This document shows, one piece after another, positions 1-6,580 of a stretch of 42,978 nt of DNA. A model generated the notes under the pieces. That model did no database searches. It had not been told where the DNA came from and was given only the letters and a program-made list of their open reading frames with translations. How positions within the stretch are numbered: the stretch's first letter is position 1; each line of letters opens with the position of its first letter. Both the position numbers and the translations under genes were made by a program. The stretch lies in the NCBI GenBank assembly GCA_013811945.1, contig JACCUI010000056.1, forward strand, positions 1 through 42,978. The letters are read 5' to 3'. This stretch comes from Pyrinomonadaceae bacterium. Its GTDB lineage: Bacteria; Acidobacteriota; Blastocatellia; Pyrinomonadales; Pyrinomonadaceae.

Positions 1-138
1 CAGTTAAGCACAAGAGGCACAGCAAAAAACCAATGTGTTTCATGGGAAGGAACTCCTCAGAGATAAATTAGGTAAAACATGACGCTTCTTATTCCAAACA
101 GCAGGTGATGTCAATAGTGATTAGGGAACTCGTTGGAA

Positions 139-183
139 TTGGCGTCCCGTACGGGAGTCGAACCCGTGTCGCCGCCGTGAAAG
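139..183 (-). repeat. Left attachment-site copy: 3' fragment of tRNA-Glu
   Basis: This 45-bp stretch is identical to 15628-15672. It covers the CCA end, acceptor 3' strand, T-arm and variable region of tRNA-Glu back to the anticodon loop, then diverges abruptly at 184. It lacks the 5' half of the tRNA and cannot be functional. It is best read as the original 3' end of the host tRNA gene displaced by the island. A short spurious reading frame crosses it and is not a gene. Confidence 0.85.
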
Positions 184-267
184 AGAAGCGACGTATTGTA
201 ATTCAACGGAACTTAGCGGCATGGATAGCACTTTTACCGCAGTTAGAAGACTCACGGGAACGCTTAT

Positions 268-285
268 TGGACGTTTAATGGACGT
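268..285 (+). other. Paired TGGACGT repeats near the left island end
   Basis: TGGACGT occurs at 268-274 and again at 279-285, an 11-bp period. A similar pair lies just inside the right end (15573-15579 and 15583-15588, 10-bp period). Short directly repeated sites near both ends are what arm-type binding sites of a tyrosine recombinase or excisionase look like. That reading is inference. The rest of 184-417 shows no gene. Confidence 0.3.
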
Positions 286-417
286 GTGTGAAGTGTTGTA
301 CGCAGAGGCATGTCTTTCATGATGCGAACACACATCGGGTTCGGTGAAAAGTCGTAAGACGGTCGGTATATTATCTGGAAAAATAGAACTTGATCGAACT
401 CACCGGACTTGAGGTCG

Positions 418-2814
418 TTAGCTGGCTAAACGCTGGTGGGCGGTGATTACCTCAGGTAGGTCAGGGTCTGCATCTTTCCATGTCTGCAAGAAGCGCTCGT
501 ATGCTGCCCGCGCTTGGTCCTGTTGACCTTTCCGCTCGTAGGCTTGGGCCAAGTGGTAATGGGCTAGAGGGTAGTTCTGATTGAGGCGGAGGATTCGTTG
601 GTATTCACTAATGGCTTCGTCAAGATGGCCCGTTTCCAGAAGAGCGTTGGCGAGACAATCTTCAAGCTGATCAATCATCCAGATCGGCGGCGAGTGCCGC
701 AGCGCCTCTTTAAAATGTTCTACGGCCTCTCGTTCCTGTCCGCTCTTGCGGGCCAAGTAACCGCGCTGGTAATGATTTATTCTCTCCGGCGATCTCTGCC
801 CTCTGTGTGTGTAGGGCGATGGCTCTAAGAGTTGTTCTTTCAATTTCTCAACCGCCGTTGTGTCGCCACGGCCTAAGGCGATCACCAACGAGTTCCAGAC
901 GTGGTATTTATCATGCTTGAGTTCCACCTTCGCGGCGGCGGCAGCCTGATCGAAGTCCCCCTTTCTTAAATGCACTTGGGCGATTGCCCCGTAAGCGACC
1001 GCACGCTCCCTCTCGCCCGGCGCAATTTGAAGGCCCCGGTGATACTGCTCAAGCGCTGCGCCGTAGCGGCCCATCTGAACATACGTGTTACCAAGGTGGA
1101 AGACAGCGATGCCAAACCGCGGATTGAGCGCGAGCGCCCGGTTGTATTCCATCACGGCCTCATGGTAGCGCCCGGCGCATTGGTAGCTCATGCCCAGACT
1201 GTCGTGCGCGTTCGGCTCGTCGGGCGCCAGCTCGACATAGCGTTGATGCGCGGCAATCGCCTCGTCGTACCTGTTGATGTCAAGGTGGATAAGCCCCAGC
1301 GCGTTATAAATGTCTCTGGCTTCGGGATCAATCACCAAGCCCTGTTTCAGCACCTGGATCGCTTCTTCGTGCTGCCTTTCGCCCCTCAGCAAATAGCCCA
1401 GCCTGAAGTAAGCTTCGACCTCCAAAGGATACTGATTGATGATTTTCCGCAGCGGCATGATGGCGGCCGGGTAGTCCAGATGGGCTATCGAGTACCAAGC
1501 CGTGATATAGAGCCGGTCCTTCTCCGTCAGGCGGTTCGACATCTGAAACGCTTTTTCCAGATACGGCTTGGCCTTCTCCGCGTCATTCCCCGTGACCGCA
1601 TAGGCATACCCGATGCGGGCGTGGGCCATCGCAAACTGCGAATCGAGCGCCACGGCCTTTTCCAGCAGAGTAATCGCCTCTTCGTTATGCAACGCCTGCG
1701 CTTTTTCCAAAGCGAGCGAGTAGGAGCGATAGGCTGCCAGGTTATTGGTCATCACCTGGGTCAAGCCCGTAGCCGTATCCTGTTCCGTCGGCGTCACTCC
1801 CAGATGCGCGGCCAGCTTCAGAGACAGAAGATCAAGCTGCGTGAGAATCTGGCCGGGCTTGTCTACGACAAGACGCTCCGCCCCAAGTAGACGACCGTCG
1901 CGCGCATCGTGGAGCTGCACGTCAACGCGAAGTTCGTCGCCCAACGCGGCAAAGCTGCCGAGCACGACCGCCTCCGCCCTGCTTCGGCGCGCGATGTCGA
2001 GCGCCTCATCCAGGCGCACCGCCTCCGCCTGCCTGTGCCCGATCCTTTCCATGACCTGATGAAGCTGCTGTCGGCTGAGGACGGTCAGGTTCTTCGAGCG
2101 CGAGAGGTCTGTGATCAACATGTCGGCCAACCCTTCGCGCAGCCAATCCAACTCCGCGCTGCCCGACCTGTTCTCGAAGTACATCACGACGAGCGGCTTC
2201 CTGCCGGCGATTTGCGGGAGGGTGACATCGGCAGGCTGCTGCTGCGCGCGCGATGACTTCTGAGAAAACCTGACGGCGAGGACGCCCGCCACCAGCAGAA
2301 TCAACACACCTGCGGAAGCCAGGGCGACACGGGGTGAGAGTTTCCGTCGCCGCGTCGCCGCGTTTCCCACACTTGGCAGCTCCGTGTCCCTGTGTTCCCT
2401 CGTCTTTCCCGCGGTCTCTTCTTCGTATTCGATCTGGACGGCAGTGATCTCGTCTATCTCGATGATCGTTGGCTGTTCGGGATGGAACTCTTCGACCGGG
2501 CCGATGAAGCGATAGCCGGCTTTGGGGAAGGTTCTGATGAAGCGTGGGTGGCGGGAATCGTCACCGAGCGAGCGGCGGATGTCGAAGATGCATTGCAGGA
2601 GCGCGTTGTCGGTGACGGCAACCTCCCCCCAGATATGCTCGAATAACTCTTCCTTTGTGACCAGCCGCTCGCGCCGTTCGAGTAAATAGAGAAGCACCTG
2701 AAGAGTCTGCTGGCGCAGGTGCACCTCCTCGCCGCGACGCCTGATGTGGCCACGCGGGGCGTCCACCTCGACATCTGCAAAACGGTAAACGGGTTTGCCC
2801 GACAGGTCCATCAC
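418..2814 (-). CDS. Membrane-anchored winged-helix regulator with TolB-like and TPR domains (CadC-like)
   Basis: This 798-aa protein begins with an OmpR/CadC-type winged-helix DNA-binding domain (about residues 8-108, ending in a typical FPKAGYRF wing). A linker follows, then one transmembrane helix (about 165-188), then a periplasmic region that resembles the TolB N-terminal domain (VVMYFENRSGSAELDWLREG). About nine TPR units run to the C-terminus. Such one-component membrane regulators bind DNA in the cytoplasm and sense through the periplasmic part. The start is GTG at 2814 or ATG at 2811; neither has a strong ribosome-binding site. The gene diverges from the excisionase-like gene at 2996, and the 180-bp gap holds a repeated 13-mer that could be its operator. 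It is the only regulator-sized gene in the island, so it may control the cargo (inference). The ligand is unknown. Confidence 0.88.
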   Translation of the reverse strand: MMDLSGKPVYRFADVEVDAPRGHIRRRGEEVHLRQQTLQVLLYLLERRERLVTKEELFEHIWGEVAVTDNALLQCIFDIRRSLGDDSRHPRFIRTFPKAGYRFIGPVEEFHPEQPTIIEIDEITAVQIEYEEETAGKTREHRDTELPSVGNAATRRRKLSPRVALASAGVLILLVAGVLAVRFSQKSSRAQQQPADVTLPQIAGRKPLVVMYFENRSGSAELDWLREGLADMLITDLSRSKNLTVLSRQQLHQVMERIGHRQAEAVRLDEALDIARRSRAEAVVLGSFAALGDELRVDVQLHDARDGRLLGAERLVVDKPGQILTQLDLLSLKLAAHLGVTPTEQDTATGLTQVMTNNLAAYRSYSLALEKAQALHNEEAITLLEKAVALDSQFAMAHARIGYAYAVTGNDAEKAKPYLEKAFQMSNRLTEKDRLYITAWYSIAHLDYPAAIMPLRKIINQYPLEVEAYFRLGYLLRGERQHEEAIQVLKQGLVIDPEARDIYNALGLIHLDINRYDEAIAAHQRYVELAPDEPNAHDSLGMSYQCAGRYHEAVMEYNRALALNPRFGIAVFHLGNTYVQMGRYGAALEQYHRGLQIAPGERERAVAYGAIAQVHLRKGDFDQAAAAAKVELKHDKYHVWNSLVIALGRGDTTAVEKLKEQLLEPSPYTHRGQRSPERINHYQRGYLARKSGQEREAVEHFKEALRHSPPIWMIDQLEDCLANALLETGHLDEAISEYQRILRLNQNYPLAHYHLAQAYERKGQQDQARAAYERFLQTWKDADPDLPEVITAHQRLAS

Positions 2815-2933
2815 GGCTCGCTAACCTCTCGCTGGCCGGATTTCGGGAGGATTTCAGAAGAATTTAATTTTTCTCTAATTACTTCAGCCGGCGTTCGGTG
2901 AAATAAAGAGATTGTTTTCCGGAGAGACCGACT

Positions 2934-2964
2934 CTGAATTGACCGGGCGCGCTGAATTGACCGG
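2934..2964. promoter_or_regulatory. Directly repeated 13-mer in the divergent promoter region
   Basis: CTGAATTGACCGG occurs twice, at 2934-2946 and 2952-2964, with an 18-bp period, between the divergent regulator and the gene at 2996. Winged-helix regulators of the OmpR type often bind direct repeats. The spacing here is not the usual 10-11 bp, so the assignment is tentative. Each copy contains TTGACC, which could also serve as a -35 element, but no well-spaced -10 was found. Confidence 0.35.
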
Positions 2965-2995
2965 CGAATTATAGCACCGGCCCCCGGAGGAGGGA

Positions 2996-3265
2996 ATGCT
3001 AAGTTTGGAGCACAAGGCGAAGGTCAGAATCACAGCCGTCCGCCGCCGGACGATCAGGGTCGCGGCGGGGGCGCTACCGCGGGCACGATGCGCGGCGTGC
3101 GGGCGCGAGGTCGAGACGCTCACGCGGAGTCAGGCCGGCGAGATTCTGGAGGTCGGGGATCAGGAGTTGGGCGCATTTCTCGCCGCCGGGCGCGTCCACA
3201 CGATTCCGACCGTGAGCGGCAGCCTGCGGGTCTGCAAGGAGTCGCTGTTTGCCGCAATACCTTGA
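2996..3265 (+). CDS. Small CxxC / helix-turn-helix (excisionase-like) protein
   Basis: This 89-aa protein has a basic N-terminal strand region, a CxxC pair (RCAACGRE, about residues 32-39), and then a segment built like the HTH_17/excisionase fold. The segment reads SQAGEILEV for the first helices, a recognition-helix region ELGAFLAAGRVH, and a wing ending in LRVCKESLF. Proteins of this fold bind DNA as excisionases or small regulators. A strong ribosome-binding site (GGAGGAGG) sits just before the ATG at 2996. The location near the island's left end fits a recombination directionality factor, but a transcriptional role is equally possible. Its 3' end and downstream flank are duplicated at 4482-4590. 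Confidence 0.65.
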   Translation: MLSLEHKAKVRITAVRRRTIRVAAGALPRARCAACGREVETLTRSQAGEILEVGDQELGAFLAAGRVHTIPTVSGSLRVCKESLFAAIP

Positions 3266-3293
3266 CTCGCCTCGCGGAACTTTTCATCGAAGC

Positions 3294-3320
3294 GACGCCG
3301 GGGTGCCTTCGCCCGGCGTC
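3294..3320 (+). terminator. Hairpin after the excisionase-like gene
   Basis: GACGCCGGG (3294-3302) pairs perfectly with CCCGGCGTC (3312-3320) around a 9-nt loop. It lies between the small DNA-binding gene and the PAN-domain gene. No U-tract follows, so it may be an attenuator or a weak terminator. Confidence 0.4.
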
Positions 3321-3412
3321 AGAACGGAGAAGCAAAAATGAGAGCAAGAGTTTCTAACTTCGCGGTCAAGACAAAGGACGTTAGTGATAGCCTAACCTCT
3401 GAAAAAGGAGAC

Positions 3413-4306
3413 ATGATGATGCTTAACACTCGCTTACTTACCCTCGCGCTGACAATGGCCTTCGTGCTCCTGCTTCCACAAACGGCTAGCACCCAAGGCT
3501 TAGGAGCCAGAGAAGATAATACTGCCTTGCAAGGGACAAACCTGACCTACTATCCACAACCAAATTTCGGTCAATGCCAAGCTGATTGTGCCAGTAATGG
3601 CAACTGCAAAGGCTTCACCTGGATTCAAGCTGGAACCTACAAAGCCGGTGATGCGGCGATGTGCTACCTAGTTTCTGCTGTGACTGGGAAGTCCTCCGCC
3701 CGGGGACATTTCTCGGCAGTGAAAGGCAGCGGTGGTACCAGCTTGGGAGCCAGAGAAGATAATACTGCCTTGCAAGGGACAAACCTGACCTACTATCAAC
3801 AACCAAATTTCGGGCAGTGCCAAGCCGATTGCGCTAACAATGCCAACTGTCAAGGCTTCACCTGGATTCAAGCTGGAACTTACAACGCTGGTGATGCGGC
3901 GATGTGCTACCTGCTGTCAGCCGTCACCGGGAGGTCCTCTGCCCGGGGGCATTTCTCGGCGATAAAGGGCGGCGGTGGCGGAGGGGGTGGTGGTGGTACG
4001 TTAAAAGGAGAGTGGGATCTAAGATGCTGCAACGACGAGCTGGGATGGACATTGAGCATCACGAACCAGGAAGGAGCCACTTTCTCGGGATCGTTCTCCG
4101 CTAACACTGGCGGCGGCGTTGTTACAAACGGACGGTTGCGTGGCAATACTATAGAATTCGACCGTGTTTTCGGCTCTTCGAGACAGCACTGGTCTGCACA
4201 GCTTGTGAATGATGGCGGACGCTTACGCATGATCAATGGGGTCTGGACGGGCGATTACTTGGATCGGTATCAGGGTCGAAACAATTGGCATGCCGAGAAG
4301 AAGTAA
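3413..4306 (+). CDS. Secreted protein with two tandem PAN/apple domains and a C-terminal beta-rich module
   Basis: The chosen start is the first of three consecutive ATGs at 3413, 3416 and 3419, preceded by AAAAAGGAG. It yields a clear signal peptide (leucine-rich core, cleavage near TASTQ-G). An earlier in-frame ATG at 3338 would put 25 polar residues before the signal. Two nearly identical PAN_4-like domains follow (each opening LGAREDNTALQG and containing four cysteines: QCQADC, NCKG or NCQG, MCYL), then a run of ten glycines, then an 85-residue module starting LKGEWDLRCC. PAN domains bind proteins or carbohydrates. The high identity between the two copies points to a recent internal duplication. 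Function is unknown; an extracellular binding role is inferred. Confidence 0.85.
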   Translation: MMMLNTRLLTLALTMAFVLLLPQTASTQGLGAREDNTALQGTNLTYYPQPNFGQCQADCASNGNCKGFTWIQAGTYKAGDAAMCYLVSAVTGKSSARGHFSAVKGSGGTSLGAREDNTALQGTNLTYYQQPNFGQCQADCANNANCQGFTWIQAGTYNAGDAAMCYLLSAVTGRSSARGHFSAIKGGGGGGGGGGTLKGEWDLRCCNDELGWTLSITNQEGATFSGSFSANTGGGVVTNGRLRGNTIEFDRVFGSSRQHWSAQLVNDGGRLRMINGVWTGDYLDRYQGRNNWHAEKK

Positions 4307-4481
4307 TGAAATCTCAACCTCGAATATTTCAGGCAATTGGGAAAGCGATTCTTCCGGCGGAGTTGTGACGATTGAGATACTACCCGTCAGTAGCAATGTG
4401 TAACCTATCGGCGGGGCGATAGATTGCGAGGCGCGTCGGAAATCGGTCAGGCTCCTGAACACAAGAGCGCGTCGGCTGAGC

Positions 4482-4590
4482 TTCTCGCCGCCGAGCACGT
4501 CCACGCGATTCCGACCGTGAGCGGCAGCTTGCGGGTCTGCAAGGAGTCGCTGTTTGGCGAAATACCTTGACTCGCCTCGCGGAACTTTTC
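4482..4590 (+). pseudogene. Duplicated 3' end of the excisionase-like gene
   Basis: This 109-bp stretch closely matches 3177-3285 and keeps the same frame: HAIPTVSGSLRVCKESLF, then a stop, then the same downstream bases. The upstream half of the gene is missing. It marks an old second copy of the small DNA-binding gene. As with the first copy, a ribosome-binding site and signal-peptide start follow shortly after. The surrounding gap (4307-4793) holds no intact gene. Confidence 0.75.
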
Positions 4591-4642
4591 TTCTGACCCT
4601 GTGAAAATAATCCAGTCCTGCCACATTGAAAGGAGTTTGACC

Positions 4643-4693
4643 ATGAAAAAAATGAGGGTGCTGCTTTCGGCGTTTGTCATCGTCATTGACTAG
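4643..4693 (+). pseudogene. Truncated start of a secreted protein, cut by a palindromic element
   Basis: AAAGGAG stands before an ATG at 4643 that opens a signal-peptide-like reading frame (MKKMRVLLSAFVIVID). The frame stops at once at a TAG inside the left arm of the palindrome at 4690-4762. It looks like the first 16 codons of a secreted-protein gene whose body was lost or displaced. It could also be a chance reading frame. Confidence 0.45.
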
Positions 4694-4762
4694 AAGCCAT
4701 CCCAAAACCTACTTTTTCGCGCTGTTTTTCTGGGGGTTTTGAGGTTTTGGGATGAGTTCTAG
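4690..4762. repeat. Palindromic MITE-like element (21-bp inverted ends)
   Basis: CTAGAAGCCATCCCAAAACC begins the left arm (4690-4710). The right arm at 4742-4762 is its inverse complement with 19 of 21 positions matching. Only 31 bp separate the arms, so the element can form one long hairpin. No transposase lies inside. It resembles an insertion-sequence remnant with its two ends brought together, or a small non-autonomous element. Confidence 0.55.
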
Positions 4763-4793
4763 CTTTTCGTCATCTCGGAAAGGAAGAATCTTT

Positions 4794-5177
4794 ATGAACA
4801 AGTCACACAAAACCGTACTTTCATTGGTAACGCTAATGAAAAAAATAAATGTGAAGGCGTTCATCTTGATTTCGGTTTTGGTAGTTTCAAGTTCTGACCT
4901 TTTTGCCCAAACGCGGATTCGGTTTGCCCGAGGGACAACTTCGGCAAGCGTTTCGGGAACACTCTATGGCGGTGAGACGCGCACCTACGTTCTCGGCGCG
5001 AGACGCGGGCAATATCTTTCCGCAAACGTCAGTTCGCGCAACGGCTGTGTAACATTTCAGAACGGAGAGACCAGCGCCAGTTACACGACTATTTCCGGCA
5101 ACAACCACCTTTATGTGGGCAATGGGTGCGGCAGGACCACGAGCTTTACGTTAACTGTTTCAATCAGCAGCCAATGA
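4794..5177 (+). CDS. Small secreted beta-rich protein
   Basis: The start at 4794 is preceded by AAGGAAG at good spacing; the frame is also open back to 4752, inside the palindrome. An inner ATG at 4836 would give a more compact signal peptide (core FILISVLVV, cleavage near LFAQ-T). The mature part (about 90 aa) is Ser/Thr/Gly-rich and begins IRFARGTTSASVSGTL. It has two cysteines and a pattern of short beta strands. The opening resembles bacterial lysozyme-inhibitor (PliG/PliI-like) or PPC-type beta-sandwich domains, but this is only a visual likeness. It overlaps the next gene by ATGA, so the two are probably translated together. Confidence 0.7.
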   Translation: MNKSHKTVLSLVTLMKKINVKAFILISVLVVSSSDLFAQTRIRFARGTTSASVSGTLYGGETRTYVLGARRGQYLSANVSSRNGCVTFQNGETSASYTTISGNNHLYVGNGCGRTTSFTLTVSISSQ

Positions 5178-5530
5178 GAAATATGAAAATCACAATACCG
5201 TTTTTTCGAGCGTTTCCCCTCGCGGCTGCTGCGCTTTTCGCTTCGGGTGCAGAGCTCACTCATTCGGCAACACCAGCGGAGTTGACTCAGGCTCAGGCAA
5301 TAGCCCGTGTCAAAACAATTTTGCGGGACAACGCTGACGGCTGCCGCATCACGAGCACGCAAAGCGTCTCAGCCGTTCGAGTCAAGGCGGGCTGGCGCGT
5401 GAACGGTCGAATCAGAATGTCCGCCAGTGGCACATCAAGAGTGGAAACTGCGATATGGATTATCAGCGCCAAAAACGGCGCGTCGGCGCAAAATCAGTTA
5501 ACTGCCGAGATCTCCAACGGCTGCCCGTAA
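5174..5530 (+). CDS. Small secreted protein of unknown function
   Basis: The ATG at 5174 overlaps the stop of the preceding gene (ATGA), which supports this start over the in-frame ATGs at 5126 and 5183. The product is about 118 aa. It has a signal peptide (hydrophobic core LAAAALFASG) and a mature domain of about 85 aa with two cysteines (DGCRIT, SNGCP) that could form a disulphide. No family was recognised. The tight coupling with the beta-rich secreted protein suggests the two act together, or share a compartment. It is followed by a 106-bp gap and the RHS gene. Confidence 0.65.
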   Translation: MRNMKITIPFFRAFPLAAAALFASGAELTHSATPAELTQAQAIARVKTILRDNADGCRITSTQSVSAVRVKAGWRVNGRIRMSASGTSRVETAIWIISAKNGASAQNQLTAEISNGCP

Positions 5531-5636
5531 TTGAAAAATGAAGTCAGGTTCAAAGGATTTGGAATGGAGACGCACGCGGCAAACTTCGGCTGCGCAAAGC
5601 TCGTATTCGCTCAAAACGTGTAAGGGATAAACCATC

Positions 5637-6518
5637 ATGAAAAGGTTATGCGCTACTTCTATCTTGGCCTCTTTAATCCTCATATCCATTTCCGTCCAGG
5701 GGCAAGAGACTTCGTCATTGGATGCAAAGCTTGCTTTGGTGACTGATCTGAAAGTGCCCGCGGGCGCTATTTCACTCCGACTGCAACGAAAGTCGGAAAC
5801 GAAACGGACTCAGGGCGGCCTATTGGGGAAACGTTGGCGTCAGAATTGGGAATCCCGTCTTATGCGCGCTACCGGTCGGGTTCAACTTGAAGAATGGGCG
5901 GGAGTCACTTCATTTAGGCAAGTCGGTAACACTCAAGAGTATGAGAGCAACTCGCGTGAACGGATTGTTTTCAGCGGCGATGGCCGCGCTGTGCGCAGTA
6001 AGTTAGACGGCGGCACTGAGACTTTTGACACCGCAGGTCGTTTGATTGAGCGCACCTATCGTCGAGGAAACAAGGTATTGCTTCGCTACACGGCGCACGG
6101 GAGTTTGTCGCGAGTCGAAGGTCCAGGAGGAAGTTTCCTTTCATTCACCACTGACTCGGCGGGTCGTGCGATTCGTGTGCAGAGCTCAACAGGGGCGACA
6201 GTTAACTATGCTTATGACAAGGATAACTTGATCGAGGTAGCGGTTAATGGCGGCCCCGCGTTGCGCTATGGCTACGATGCCAAAGGCTCTCCGGTCAGAA
6301 TCGAAGACCCACAAACCGGAGCTCTCGACATCGCTTATGACTCAAAGGAACGCGTGGCAAGTTATCGTTGGGTAGACGGGAGCGAACAGCGATTTGAGTA
6401 TGACGATGCGATTAACAGCAAACGAGTAATCGCTCCTAACGGAGCCGCCACGGTAACTCAGGAGGATCCGCAAAAGCGACGCACGGAAATTACCGGGCCG
6501 CTAGGGCACGGAGCGTAA
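5637..6518 (+). CDS. RHS/YD-repeat protein, part 1 of 3 (N-terminus, frameshifted)
   Basis: A signal peptide (core ILASLILISISVQG) shows that this RHS protein is exported by Sec. About 70 residues of non-repeat sequence follow, then the first YD-type repeats (YDKDNLIEV, YGYDAKGSPVRIEDP). The frame ends at an early TAA after GPLG. The next frame continues the protein without a gap: adding one G to the GGG run at 6504-6506 reads GPLGARSVIQFDEAGRP and enters the large repeat region. Parts 1-3 are therefore read as one gene of about 2251 codons, broken by a one-base contraction that is either a sequencing error or a real mutation. The start has AAGGGA upstream. Confidence 0.85.
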   Translation: MKRLCATSILASLILISISVQGQETSSLDAKLALVTDLKVPAGAISLRLQRKSETKRTQGGLLGKRWRQNWESRLMRATGRVQLEEWAGVTSFRQVGNTQEYESNSRERIVFSGDGRAVRSKLDGGTETFDTAGRLIERTYRRGNKVLLRYTAHGSLSRVEGPGGSFLSFTTDSAGRAIRVQSSTGATVNYAYDKDNLIEVAVNGGPALRYGYDAKGSPVRIEDPQTGALDIAYDSKERVASYRWVDGSEQRFEYDDAINSKRVIAPNGAATVTQEDPQKRRTEITGPLGHGA

Positions 6519-6580
6519 TCCAGTTTGACGAAGCAGGCCGACCGGTAAACCTAATAGGGCCGACCGGCGCTTCGGCGCGC

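Noticed and set aside
121..333. A 70-codon minus-strand frame across the left tRNA fragment
   Set aside because: It is read through the tRNA-derived attachment repeat, has no recognisable domain and is explained by the repeat.
970..1890. A 306-codon plus-strand frame opposite the regulator gene
   Set aside because: It is the antisense shadow of the TPR region and shows no family motifs.
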